Shown here one piece after another: positions 17,484 to 27,362 of a DNA stretch of 64,000 bases. Source of the stretch: Mycolicibacterium neworleansense (GTDB lineage: Bacteria > Actinomycetota > Actinomycetes > Mycobacteriales > Mycobacteriaceae); NCBI RefSeq assembly GCF_001245615.1, contig NZ_CWKH01000002.1:1426001-1490000 (forward strand). Reading direction: 5' to 3'. The position numbers and the translations under genes were made by a program. Each line of letters begins with the position of its first letter. The first letter of the stretch is position 1. A model generated the notes under the pieces. The model saw only the letters and a list, made by a program, of their open reading frames with translations, made no database searches and was not told the DNA's origin.

Positions 17484-18407
17484 ATGCGGACGATGCGCAC
17501 ACCGGAGGACCGCTTCCGCGATCTGCCCGAATTCGACTATGCGCCAGAGTATTCCGAAATCGATGATGCCGAAGGTGGCCGATTACGGGTGGCCTGGGTG
17601 CAGGACGGGCCGTCCGAGGCCGATCCGGTGCTGTTGTTGCATGGGGAACCATCGTGGTCGTTTCTGTACCGGCGGATGATCCCGATACTGACCGCGGCGG
17701 GCCACCGCGTCGTCTGCCCCGACCTGGTCGGTTTCGGTCGCTCCGACAAGCCCACCCGCATCGAGGACCACAGCTATGCGCGGCACGTCGAGTGGATGCG
17801 GGCGCTGCTCTTCGACGTCCTGGATCTGCGGCGGGTGACCCTGGTCGGTCAGGACTGGGGTGGCTTGATCGGGCTGCGCTTGGCCGCCGAACACCCCGAC
17901 CGGTTCGCCAACATCGTGGTCGCCAACACCGGGCTGCCCACCGGCGACATCCCGATGCCCGAGATCTGGTGGCAGTTCCGCACCGCGATCCGGAGTGCAC
18001 CCACGATCGAAGTCGGCCGGTTCGTGGCGTCGGGGTGCCGCCGCTCGGTCAGCGATGAGGTTCGCGCGGCCTACGACGCCCCGTTTCCCGACGACTCCTA
18101 CTGTGCGGGCCCGCGGGCGATGCCGGGCCTGGTGCCCACCGCACCCGAGGACCCGGCGTCGGCCGCCAACCGGTCGGCGTGGAAAGTGTTGGCGGCGAGC
18201 CCGACTCCGATGCTGGTGGCGTTCAGTGACGGTGACCCGATCACCGGTGGGATGGCGCCGATCTTCAAGCGGGAGATGCGCGGTGCGCAGCGGATCGACC
18301 ACCCGGTGATCGGCGACGCCGGTCATTTCCTGCAGGAGGATGCCGGCGAGGAACTCGCCGAGGCGATCGTGGAGTTCCTCGCCGACGCTGCGACTAGGGG
18401 CAGGTGA
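17484..18407 (+). CDS. Haloalkane dehalogenase
   Basis: Hydrolyses the carbon-halogen bond of haloalkanes to an alcohol plus halide. A 307-residue alpha/beta hydrolase. HGEPSW (53-58) holds the oxyanion and halide region. GQDWGG supplies nucleophile Asp124 and halide-binding Trp125. Asp251 (in SDGDP) and His281 (in AGHFLQED) complete the triad. This placement resembles subfamily I (DhlA numbering Asp124/Trp125/Asp260/His289). ATG at 17484 or 17493 could be the start. It ends 14 nt inside the convergent lipoprotein gene. Natural substrate unknown. Confidence 0.92.
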   Translation: MRTMRTPEDRFRDLPEFDYAPEYSEIDDAEGGRLRVAWVQDGPSEADPVLLLHGEPSWSFLYRRMIPILTAAGHRVVCPDLVGFGRSDKPTRIEDHSYARHVEWMRALLFDVLDLRRVTLVGQDWGGLIGLRLAAEHPDRFANIVVANTGLPTGDIPMPEIWWQFRTAIRSAPTIEVGRFVASGCRRSVSDEVRAAYDAPFPDDSYCAGPRAMPGLVPTAPEDPASAANRSAWKVLAASPTPMLVAFSDGDPITGGMAPIFKREMRGAQRIDHPVIGDAGHFLQEDAGEELAEAIVEFLADAATRGR

Positions 18408-18831
18408 CCGCGATGTCGAAGGGCATGTCCACCGGCGTGCCCGGATCGTTGGGGTCGATGCCCATGCCGGTGCCGGTGATCGTGTAGCCCTTGCCGTCGC
18501 GCGCGGCCACCACCGGTGCTCCGGACAGGCCGGAGAGATAGGTCAGCGATGCACCCTCGCCGTTGACGTCACCGATGTTCACCGACTGCACCGCCGGGGC
18601 CTCGCCGTCGGTCAGTGCCACGGAGGCCGGCATCTTGCCCTCGATGCCGATCGTGGTCAGCCCGTCCTTGGTCTCGCAGGTGACGCTGGTGACGGGACCG
18701 GCGTCGTTGGGACCGAAGGTGACCCGGCCCTGGCCGGACTTACCTGACGAACCCGATTCCTGCGACGAGCATCCGGCGACTGCAGCCAGACACACAGCAA
18801 ATCCGGTGGCAATGACAATGGGGCGGCGCAT
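18394..18831 (-). CDS. Second LpqH-like lipoprotein
   Basis: 145 residues. The signal MRRPIVIATGFAVCLAAVAGC gives lipidated Cys21, then a short Ser/Gly tether and a single domain with VTCETKDG and a C-terminal VTC, matching the two-Cys LpqH layout. An alternative GTG at 18843 would add four residues. The long upstream open frame is antisense to tgt and is ignored. It converges on and overlaps the dehalogenase gene by 14 nt. Confidence 0.85.
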   Translation of the reverse strand: MRRPIVIATGFAVCLAAVAGCSSQESGSSGKSGQGRVTFGPNDAGPVTSVTCETKDGLTTIGIEGKMPASVALTDGEAPAVQSVNIGDVNGEGASLTYLSGLSGAPVVAARDGKGYTITGTGMGIDPNDPGTPVDMPFDIAVTCP

Positions 18832-18900
18832 GACCAAGTTCACGACCGCAGTATGGTCGCGTCCGCCCCCGTGACGGAAATCGGACGCGCATCCGGTTGA

Positions 18901-20154
<1,254 letters not shown>

Positions 20155-20188
20155 CCTGGAGCTTCTTCTACGCGTGCACAATAAGTAG

Positions 20189-21430
20189 ATGGCGACCGTC
20201 ACCGACGACCAAGCCCCGCAGGCCCTGCTTCTGCAACTGCTCGACCCGGCCTGCCGGGCCGATCCCTACCCGTCGTTCGAGCGGATCCGCGAGCTCGGGC
20301 CGCTGTACCTGCCCGAGTCCAACCTGACGGTGTTCTCGTCCTTCGGCGACTGTGACGAGGTGCTGCGGCATCCGGCGTCGCGCAGCGACCGGTCCAACTC
20401 CACCATCGCCCGGCGCCAGCTCGAGGCCGAGCCGTCCGAGCGTCCCCGCGGCCCGGCCAACTTCCTGTTCCTCGACCCGCCCGATCACACCCGGCTGCGC
20501 AAGCTGGTCAGCAAGGCGTTCGTGCCGAAGGTGATCAAGGCGCTGGAACCCGACATCGCCGCGCTCGTCGACGGGCTGTTGGACGACGTCGAGCGTCGTG
20601 GCAGCCTGGACGTCATCGGCGGTCTGGCCTACCCGCTGCCGGTGGCGGTGATCTGCCGGCTGCTCGGGGTGCCCGTCGAGGATGAGCCCAAGTTCAGCGA
20701 CGCCTCGGCGCTGCTGGCCGCGGCGCTGGACCCGTTCCTGGCGCTGACCGGGCACACCTCCGATCGGTTCGCCGAGCAGATGGCGGCCGGCATCTGGCTC
20801 AACGACTATCTGCGTGAGCTGATCGACGCCCGCCGCAGCGCGCCCGGCGAGGACCTGATGTCGGGGCTGATCGCGGTGGAGGAGTCGGGGGATCAGCTCA
20901 CCGAGGACGAGATCGTCGCGACGTGCAATCTGCTGCTGATCGCCGGGCACGAGACAACGGTGAACCTGATCGCCAATGCGTCGCTGGCGATGTTGCGTCA
21001 TCCGGCCCAGTGGGCGGCGCTCGGTGCCGATGCCTCCCGGGCCTCGGCGGTTATCGAGGAGACCATGCGGTACGACCCGCCGGTGCAGCTGGTCGGTCGA
21101 ATTGCCGGTGAAGACATGACAATTGGCGACATCACGATCCCGGCCGGCGACACCATGCTGCTGTTGCTGGCCGCCGCCCACCGCGACCCGGCCGTCAACG
21201 AGCGGCCCGACGAGTTCGACCCGGACCGCGCGAGCATCCGCCACATCGGATTCGGCAAGGGGCCGCATTTCTGCCTGGGTGCACCGTTGGCCAGATTGGA
21301 GGCCTCGGTGGCGTTGTCGGCGCTCACCGCGCGGTTCCCGCAGGCGCGTCTGGCTGACGACCCGGTGTACAAGGCGAACCTGACATTGCGGGGAATGTCG
21401 ACGCTGCCGGTCGAGATCGCGCCCCGCTGA
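20189..21430 (+). CDS. Cytochrome P450 monooxygenase
   Basis: 413-residue soluble bacterial P450. I-helix AGHET (252-256), K-helix EETMR (ExxR), and the haem loop FGKGPHFCLGAPLAR with Cys362 as thiolate ligand. No ferredoxin or reductase gene is adjacent. Substrate and CYP family are not assigned. The gene lies 34 bp after tgt. Its last 107 nt overlap, antisense, the coding region of the convergent MFS gene. Confidence 0.93.
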   Translation: MATVTDDQAPQALLLQLLDPACRADPYPSFERIRELGPLYLPESNLTVFSSFGDCDEVLRHPASRSDRSNSTIARRQLEAEPSERPRGPANFLFLDPPDHTRLRKLVSKAFVPKVIKALEPDIAALVDGLLDDVERRGSLDVIGGLAYPLPVAVICRLLGVPVEDEPKFSDASALLAAALDPFLALTGHTSDRFAEQMAAGIWLNDYLRELIDARRSAPGEDLMSGLIAVEESGDQLTEDEIVATCNLLLIAGHETTVNLIANASLAMLRHPAQWAALGADASRASAVIEETMRYDPPVQLVGRIAGEDMTIGDITIPAGDTMLLLLAAAHRDPAVNERPDEFDPDRASIRHIGFGKGPHFCLGAPLARLEASVALSALTARFPQARLADDPVYKANLTLRGMSTLPVEIAPR

Positions 21431-22571
21431 GCAGTATCGCCAAACCGATCACCCCGGCGGTGACGGCGGCAGTCGCCGGCCAACCCAGCCATCCGACGGC
21501 CGCAGCGCCGAATGCGGTACCCAGGCTGCCGCCCACGAAGTACACCACCATGTAGGCACTGTTGAACCGTGCGGGCGCGGCCGGGTCGAGGGCCAGCACC
21601 GTGCTCTGATTGGCCACTTGGGCGGCGAACAATCCGGCGTCGAACACGGCCAGGCAGACCAGGGTGGCGACGGGATTCGACAGGCAGCCCGCAAGAACGA
21701 CCGCAGCCACCGCGGCGACGACCAGGCCGGTCACCATGACGCGTCGCGCACCGACGCGATCGGTCCACACACCGGCGATGCGGGTGGCGACGATGCCCAG
21801 CAGACCGGCGAGCGCGTACAGGCCGATCCGTTCGGCGGAATAGGAGTACGGCGGCTGGGCCAGCGCGACGGCCAGGCCGGCCCACACCGCGCAGAAGGCG
21901 AAGAACCACAGCGCGCCGCGTATCGCGGCGATGCGCAACACCGGGAATCGCAGGAACAGGCCCGGCAGGCCGCGCAGCGTCGCCAGGTAGCCGTCCGTCG
22001 CCGAGCCGGCCGTGGCCGGCAGCATCCGCAATGCGACGAATGCTGCTACGGCACATGCGATTGCGAACACGAGCAGGCCACCTCGCCATCCCAACGTCTC
22101 CGTCAGCCAGCCACCGGCGATGCGGCCCGCGATGATCCCGGCTGAGATACCCGCCGTCACCACGCCCAGGGCAGTGGCCCGGCCACCGTCGGGGACGAAG
22201 CGTGCGGTGATCGAACTCAACTGGGCGCCGACGGTGGAACAGGCGCCGATCACCCCGATCGTCAGCCCCAGCGTCCACAGCGATCCGGCGGTGGCATTGG
22301 CCGCCAACGCTGCTGCCAGTGCGCCGAACTGGGCGGCGAGTACGTTTTTCGGCGGGAATCGGTCGACGAGCGGAACGAGCGTCGCGAGCCCTACCAGGTA
22401 CCCGACGGGCCCGCATGCGAGCGCGATGCCGACCTGGGCGATCGAGATGTCGAGGCCGTCAGCGACATCGGAGACCGCCGGTTGCAGTGGATAGATCGCG
22501 GCGGTACCGAGGGCGGCGGCAATCGCCATGAACCACACTGTGATTCGGCCTATTCGAGGCTGGGGTGTCAT
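21324..22571 (-). CDS. MFS transporter
   Basis: 415-residue major-facilitator protein with about 12 hydrophobic segments, including VGIALACGPVGYLVGL and a long central loop. It resembles the drug-resistance/arabinose-efflux type; the substrate is unknown. No stop occurs at the end of the last helix. The frame runs on for ~35 hydrophilic residues antisense to the P450 gene, stopping at 21324. It diverges from the CoA-transferase gene (22658) with an 86-bp spacer. Confidence 0.88.
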   Translation of the reverse strand: MTPQPRIGRITVWFMAIAAALGTAAIYPLQPAVSDVADGLDISIAQVGIALACGPVGYLVGLATLVPLVDRFPPKNVLAAQFGALAAALAANATAGSLWTLGLTIGVIGACSTVGAQLSSITARFVPDGGRATALGVVTAGISAGIIAGRIAGGWLTETLGWRGGLLVFAIACAVAAFVALRMLPATAGSATDGYLATLRGLPGLFLRFPVLRIAAIRGALWFFAFCAVWAGLAVALAQPPYSYSAERIGLYALAGLLGIVATRIAGVWTDRVGARRVMVTGLVVAAVAAVVLAGCLSNPVATLVCLAVFDAGLFAAQVANQSTVLALDPAAPARFNSAYMVVYFVGGSLGTAFGAAAVGWLGWPATAAVTAGVIGLAILLSGARSRPAASTFPAMSGSPCTPGRQPDAPAGTAR

Positions 22572-22657
22572 GCCCGTGACGCTATGAGGCCCGGCAGCGG
22601 GATGCTGGCGGAAATCGGACCATGCGGTGTGCAGATGCGGTGTGGAAGAGTGACAGC

Positions 22658-23971
22658 ATGCCGGAAGAGCTCACGGCCCAACAGGCCGCTGCGCGCCTGG
22701 GCGCCGCCGACACGCTCGGGATCCCGCTGGGGCCAGGGCAGCCGCCGGCATTCCTGCGGGCCCTTGGCGAGCGCGTGGATTGGACGGATCTGCGCGTCTA
22801 CGGCGCGCTGCTCGGGGTCGGTACCGAGCTGTTCACCCGACCCGGCGTCCATTACCTGTCGGGTTTCTACGGTCCGTTCGAGCGGGTGCTCCGGGAGATG
22901 GGCGCCAACGTCGAATTCGCGCCCGCGGACTTCCGCAGGTTCGCTCCGCTGCTCGAACGCCAGGCGCCGCGCGTGATGACGACGGTCGCGACGCCTCCTG
23001 ACGCCGACGGCTGGTGTTCGCTGTCCCTGCACGCGGGCGCCACGCTCGGCGAATTACGCCGGGCGGGCGCCGATCCGCAGCGGCTCCTGGTCGTCGAAGT
23101 GTCCGACGGCTATCCGCGAGCGTTCGGGTTCGGCGCGTACCGTCATGCGCTGCATGTCGACGAGATCGACGTCCTGGTGCACTCGACGGACGCACCGCTC
23201 GCGGTGCCGGGCACACCACCCACCGACGTCGACCGGGCGATCGCGCGGCACGCCGTCGAGTACATCCCGTCCGGCGCGACACTGCAGACCGGGATCGGCT
23301 CGATTCCCAGCCAGATCGCGACGCTGCTGGCCGAGGGGGACGGCGGCGGCTACGGGCTGCACAGCGAGATGTTCACCGATGGTTGTATGCAGCTGCACCG
23401 CGCCGGCAAGGTCACCAACACCGGTAAAGGCCTGTACGACGGGGTGAGCGTGACGACGTTCGCCTTCGGGTCGGCCGAGCTCTATGCGTGGCTGGACGGC
23501 AACCGCGACGTCGCGTTCCTTCCGGTGGAGATCGTCAACGCCCCGGAAGTGATCGGCGCCAACAACGACATGGTGACGATCAACGGTGCGCTCGGGGTCG
23601 ACGTCCACGGCCAGGTCGTGGCCGACACGATCTCCGGCGACCAGTTCAGCGGGGTCGGTGGCGCCGAGGACTTCGTCGCCGGCGTCGGGCTCGAGCTGTC
23701 GGACCGCTCGCTGATCTGCCTGCCCTCGACGTTCGAGAAGGACGGTGTGCGCCAGTCGCGGATTGTGCCGTGGTTCGGGCCCGGCACGGTGATCACGACG
23801 CCGCGCCATCAGGTCGACGTGATCGTCACCGAGTACGGCGCAGCCGAATTGGAGGGCAAGACGGTGCGTGAGCGCGGCGAGGCGCTGGCCGCGATCGCCC
23901 ATCCGGAGTTCCGCGACGCGTTGTCGGCGGCCGCGCAGCGTGCGGCGAAGGGTTGCTCGCCCGTTCAATAA
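22658..23971 (+). CDS. Acetyl-CoA hydrolase / CoA-transferase family protein
   Basis: 437 residues, class I CoA-transferase (4-hydroxybutyrate or acetate CoA-transferase type). LHSEMFTDG near residue 237 supplies the conserved catalytic Glu that forms the acyl-glutamyl intermediate. GIGSIPSQIA and the SGVGGAEDF block are family-typical. ATG at 22658 has GGAAGAG upstream; an in-frame extension to 22622 is not supported. Substrate acid unknown. A large inverted repeat lies 12 bp past the stop. Confidence 0.88.
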   Translation: MPEELTAQQAAARLGAADTLGIPLGPGQPPAFLRALGERVDWTDLRVYGALLGVGTELFTRPGVHYLSGFYGPFERVLREMGANVEFAPADFRRFAPLLERQAPRVMTTVATPPDADGWCSLSLHAGATLGELRRAGADPQRLLVVEVSDGYPRAFGFGAYRHALHVDEIDVLVHSTDAPLAVPGTPPTDVDRAIARHAVEYIPSGATLQTGIGSIPSQIATLLAEGDGGGYGLHSEMFTDGCMQLHRAGKVTNTGKGLYDGVSVTTFAFGSAELYAWLDGNRDVAFLPVEIVNAPEVIGANNDMVTINGALGVDVHGQVVADTISGDQFSGVGGAEDFVAGVGLELSDRSLICLPSTFEKDGVRQSRIVPWFGPGTVITTPRHQVDVIVTEYGAAELEGKTVRERGEALAAIAHPEFRDALSAAAQRAAKGCSPVQ

Positions 23972-23982
23972 GCACCCGCGCG

Positions 23983-24023
23983 CTCCGTCGATTAACTTAC
24001 AATTCGTAAGTTAATCGACGGAG
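23983..24023. promoter_or_regulatory. 18-bp perfect inverted repeat, probable TetR operator overlapping a ribosome-binding site
   Basis: The arms 23983-24000 and 24006-24023 are exact reverse complements separated by AATTC. The core CTTACaattcGTAAG is typical of TetR-family operators. The right arm ends in the GGAG that belongs to the ribosome-binding site of the flavoprotein starting at 24034. A bound repressor would block initiation. If transcribed, the same sequence forms a hairpin masking the ribosome-binding site. The TetR gene at 25380, coupled to the flavoprotein, is the likely ligand (inference). Absence of a T-run argues against a terminator. Confidence 0.8.
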
Positions 24024-24033
24024 AGGCCGAAGC

Positions 24034-25383
24034 ATGGGTGAACGCTACGTGGTGGTCGGCGGTGGCCTGGCCGGGCTGGCTGCCGCGGTGTGGCTGAGTG
24101 AGGCGGGCAAGAACGTCACCTTGCTGGAGCGTCGCGGCCGACTCGGTGGCCGCACCCACGCGATGCGGGCCGAGGAGGTGGACGATGTCCCCGACAACGG
24201 CCAGCACGTGATCGCCAGTGGTTACCAGCACCTCTACCGCTACCTGACCAGCATCGGTACCAGGCAGCACATCGCCTTCCCGAAATCCTCGACGCTGCGG
24301 TGGCCCGACGGCCGCAAGGTCACCATGCAGACCACCGGCACCGGCGCGATCCGCACCCTGCTGGGGGTCCATCCCGACGCCAGCTGGGCCGACCGACTGC
24401 GCGCAGCGCGCGCCACATTGCGGCTGGGGTGGCAGGCACTGCACCAACCGGCAGACTTGGCCGACCTCACCACCGAACAGTGGTTCGAGCGTGTCGGCAT
24501 GCCGGCCCCGGCGCGGGAAGCCTTGTGGGACTGGCTTGCTCTGGGCATCGCCGCCGAGCCGGTCGCCCGCGAATCCGCCAAGGTGTTCGCCAACGTGATG
24601 GCCACCGGCATCAGGCTCGGGATCAAGCACCGAACCCCGGTCACCATCGGCTACCCCACCGTCGACCTCGACACTCTCTACGTCGACGGAGCGTTGAAGG
24701 TGTTCGCCGCACGCGGCGTCGAGGTGCGCTACCGCGCCGTCGCGCGACGGATCCGCATCGAGAACGGCGCCGTCACCGGGGTACTGCTCGCCGACGGTAC
24801 CGAGATACCCGCCGACGCCGTGGTCTGTGCGGTGCCGAACTCCAGCATCGGTGGGCTGCTCGACGATCTGCCCGAGCATCCCGAGATCTATGCGGCTGCC
24901 GACAAATTGGGGTACACACCGATCGTCAGCACCAACCTCTACCTCGACCGGCCGCTGGGCACCGAATCGGCCTTCGAAGGACTGATCGGCGGGACCGGGG
25001 TGATCGACGAGGTCTTCGACCGGCAGATCATGCACGGCCGCAACACCGACCGGGCCTGGCTGTACTGCCTGACCACCAGCGGCGCCTACGAGCAGATCCA
25101 CAAGAGCAACGACGAGATCGTCGAGGAGCAGATGTCGTTGTTGCGCCGGTACTACCCGGCGGCACGGGACGCGAACGTGCTTCAGGCACAGGTGGTCAAG
25201 ATGCCGAAGGCCACCTTCTCGCAGGTGGTGGGGACCGACGCCCTGCGTCCGCCGCAACGGACCTCGGTGGGGTCGCTGGTGCTGGCCGGTGACTGGACCG
25301 CGACCGACTGGTCGGCGACCATGGAAAGCGCCGTGCAGAGCGCCGCGAATGCGGTAGCCCTGCTACTGGAACACCGGCAATGA
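24034..25383 (+). CDS. HpnE-like FAD-dependent desaturase / amine-oxidase-type flavoprotein
   Basis: 449 residues. An N-terminal dinucleotide fold GGGLAGLAAAVWL, the GRLGGRTHA motif, and DNGQHVIASGYQHLYRYL resemble hydroxysqualene dehydroxylase (HpnE) and phytoene-desaturase-like enzymes. The C-terminal LAGDWTATDW ... MESAVQSA is the FAD-binding tail. It probably acts on an isoprenoid or other lipid. No squalene or phytoene synthase gene is adjacent, so the substrate is unassigned. It is preceded by the palindromic operator, and its stop overlaps the TetR start (ATGA). Confidence 0.82.
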   Translation: MGERYVVVGGGLAGLAAAVWLSEAGKNVTLLERRGRLGGRTHAMRAEEVDDVPDNGQHVIASGYQHLYRYLTSIGTRQHIAFPKSSTLRWPDGRKVTMQTTGTGAIRTLLGVHPDASWADRLRAARATLRLGWQALHQPADLADLTTEQWFERVGMPAPAREALWDWLALGIAAEPVARESAKVFANVMATGIRLGIKHRTPVTIGYPTVDLDTLYVDGALKVFAARGVEVRYRAVARRIRIENGAVTGVLLADGTEIPADAVVCAVPNSSIGGLLDDLPEHPEIYAAADKLGYTPIVSTNLYLDRPLGTESAFEGLIGGTGVIDEVFDRQIMHGRNTDRAWLYCLTTSGAYEQIHKSNDEIVEEQMSLLRRYYPAARDANVLQAQVVKMPKATFSQVVGTDALRPPQRTSVGSLVLAGDWTATDWSATMESAVQSAANAVALLLEHRQ

Positions 25384-25958
25384 CCCGGCGGCGGCTCAGC
25401 GGCACCGAACGGAGGGCGCAACTGCTCGACGCCGCGCGTGACATCGTCGCCGACGGTGGTTACCCCGCATTGACCATCGAGCAGGTTGCGAGCCGGTCGG
25501 GTGTCACCAGAACCGTTGTCTACCAACAGTTCACCGATCTCTCAGGTCTGACCACCGCGCTGTTGGACCGGGAGTCGGCGATCGCGTTCGCGGGAATGAG
25601 CACCGTGGACCGGCCCGGCCTCGATCCTGAGCAACTCGGCATAGGCATCCTCGCCTACCTGCATGCGGCGCCGACGAGCTGGCGCATCATCTTGCGTCCT
25701 CCGGACGGTGCACCACCGCAGGTGCGCGAGCGCATCGAGCTGGGTCGCCGGTACGCCAGGAAGGTCGCGGCCCGCCCCCTGTCGGTCGCCGCGGGCGTGG
25801 ACATCGACCCGGACGGCACCACGGTGCGAATCCTCTTGTCGGCCATCGAGGAACTCGCCCGGGTGCATCTGGAGGACCCGGTAGCCCACCCTGACGAGGA
25901 GGTGCTGACCCATCTGCGGTCGCTCGTCGCGTGGGCCGTCAACGTACTGATGGTGTAG
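25380..25958 (+). CDS. TetR family transcriptional regulator
   Basis: 192 residues with an N-terminal helix-turn-helix at ~15-60 (LTIEQVASRSGVTRTVVYQQF). It is translationally coupled to the flavoprotein gene by ATGA. It is the natural candidate to bind the 41-bp palindrome upstream of that gene and autoregulate the pair. The C-terminal ligand domain gives no hint of the inducer. Confidence 0.88.
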   Translation: MTRRRLSGTERRAQLLDAARDIVADGGYPALTIEQVASRSGVTRTVVYQQFTDLSGLTTALLDRESAIAFAGMSTVDRPGLDPEQLGIGILAYLHAAPTSWRIILRPPDGAPPQVRERIELGRRYARKVAARPLSVAAGVDIDPDGTTVRILLSAIEELARVHLEDPVAHPDEEVLTHLRSLVAWAVNVLMV

Positions 25959-25985
25959 GTCTGCCTCCGTCGGGTACCCGAAGGT

Positions 25986-27362
25986 GTGACTGCGACACCT
26001 GAACTGACGATTCACAACCCACGCACCGGTGACCTGGTAGGCCGCGTGCCCATCGCCGGCCCCGCGGAATGTGGTGCGGCGATCGAGCGGGCGTGTGCTG
26101 CGGCGAAGAGTTGGTCCCGGATGCCGTCGGCGGAACGGGCCTCGGCGTTGCGCGCGGCCGCCGGGTCGGTGGGAGCCGCCGCCGAAGAACTCGCCGAACT
26201 CAACGTCCGTGAGACCGGCAAGTTGCGGCAGGACGCCATGGGCGGCGTGGAAGCGGGTATGGGGACACTCTCTCAGTACGCCGAACTCGGGCCGCTGCAC
26301 GGCGGCCGGACGCTGCAGGGCAACTGGTCGGCCACCGATCTGATGATCCCCCAACCCCGCGGGGTGGTGGCCGTGCTGACGCCGTGGAACGACCCGGTGG
26401 CGGTGGCGGCCGGATTGCTCGGCGCCGCGCTCGTGACCGGTAACACCGTTGTGCACAAGCCGAGCGAGCGCTGCCCGCGAACCGGTCGCAGGTTCGCCGA
26501 GTTACTGGCCGAACAGCTGCCCGACGGCGTGCTGGAAATCGTCGACGGCGACGGCACCGTCGGGGCTCGCCTGGCCGGCGATGAGCACATCGACGTCGTG
26601 GCGCATGTCGGTAGCAGTGTGACAGGCCGGGCCATCGCCCAGGCATGTGCCGAACGGGGCGCGAAGGCGTTGCTGGAGAACGGGGGTAACGATGCCCTCA
26701 TCGTCGACGCGGGAACGGATCCCGCGTGGGCGGCGCAGCAGGCCGCACTCGGCGCGTTCGCCAACGCCGGCCAGATCTGTGTCTCGGTCGAGCGCATTTT
26801 CGCGGTGGCGTCGGTGGCCGACGCGTTCACACGGGCACTGGTGGAGGAAGCGCGCACGTGGGCCGACCGGATCGGACCCGTCGTCGACGAGCGGCAACGG
26901 GCCCAGGTGCACCGGCAGGTGACGGACGCCGTCAACCGCGGGGCGCGGGTGCTGATCGGGGGCGAACCGGGTACCGGCCCCGGCACCTCTTATCCACCAA
27001 CGGTTTTGAGTGATTGCACTCAGGACATGGTGGTGTTCTCCGAGGAGACCTTCGGGCCGGTCGCTCCGATCCGAACCGTGCCCGACTTCGATACCGCTCT
27101 CGCCGAGGCCGCCGATGACCGCTACGGTTTGGCCGCCACCGTGTTGACCCCCGACATGGCCCACGCGCAGGAAGCGTGGCGCGCACTGCCGGTGGGCACG
27201 GTCAAGGTCAACGACGTGTTCGGCGGTGCCCCCGGCGGTGCATCGCAGCCCCGGCGGGCCAGCGGCAGCGGCTTCGGGTTCGGGCCCGAGCTGCTCGATG
27301 AGATGACGGCGGTCAAGGTCGTGCACTTGGCGCCGCCCCCGGCTAGATGTACTGAGTCATGA
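25986..27362 (+). CDS. Aldehyde dehydrogenase family protein, C-terminus rewritten by an IS
   Basis: 458-residue NAD(P)-dependent ALDH. TPWNDPVAVA marks the oxyanion Asn region, ELLEN-type LLENGGND holds Glu231, and GQICVS holds catalytic Cys265. GTG start at 25986. The last codons read into the IS element beginning at 27348. Without the IS, the frame would continue GCT AGA GCG GGT TGA, so only the final residues changed (ARAG to ARCTES). The enzyme should therefore be intact. It follows the TetR gene by 27 bp; whether it belongs to the same regulon is unknown. Confidence 0.9.
   Translation: MTATPELTIHNPRTGDLVGRVPIAGPAECGAAIERACAAAKSWSRMPSAERASALRAAAGSVGAAAEELAELNVRETGKLRQDAMGGVEAGMGTLSQYAELGPLHGGRTLQGNWSATDLMIPQPRGVVAVLTPWNDPVAVAAGLLGAALVTGNTVVHKPSERCPRTGRRFAELLAEQLPDGVLEIVDGDGTVGARLAGDEHIDVVAHVGSSVTGRAIAQACAERGAKALLENGGNDALIVDAGTDPAWAAQQAALGAFANAGQICVSVERIFAVASVADAFTRALVEEARTWADRIGPVVDERQRAQVHRQVTDAVNRGARVLIGGEPGTGPGTSYPPTVLSDCTQDMVVFSEETFGPVAPIRTVPDFDTALAEAADDRYGLAATVLTPDMAHAQEAWRALPVGTVKVNDVFGGAPGGASQPRRASGSGFGFGPELLDEMTAVKVVHLAPPPARCTES
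27342..27347. repeat. Left copy of the 6-bp target-site duplication GCTAGA
   Basis: Identical to 28426-28431 and directly abutting the IS ends. It contains CTAG. The right copy supplies the TAG stop of the ABC ATPase gene on the minus strand. Confidence 0.9.

Noticed and set aside
20189..21430. The local P450 as donor of the dnaX fragment
   Set aside because: The corresponding block (YPLPVAVICRLLGVPVED) differs in both bases and residues.
23983..24023. The large inverted repeat as a terminator of the CoA-transferase gene
   Set aside because: No T-run, it ends within the next gene's ribosome-binding site, and the core is TetR-operator-like.
25986..27362. Aldehyde dehydrogenase as an IS-truncated pseudogene
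   Set aside because: Catalytic Cys265 and Glu231 are present, and only the last residues differ from the pre-insertion reading.
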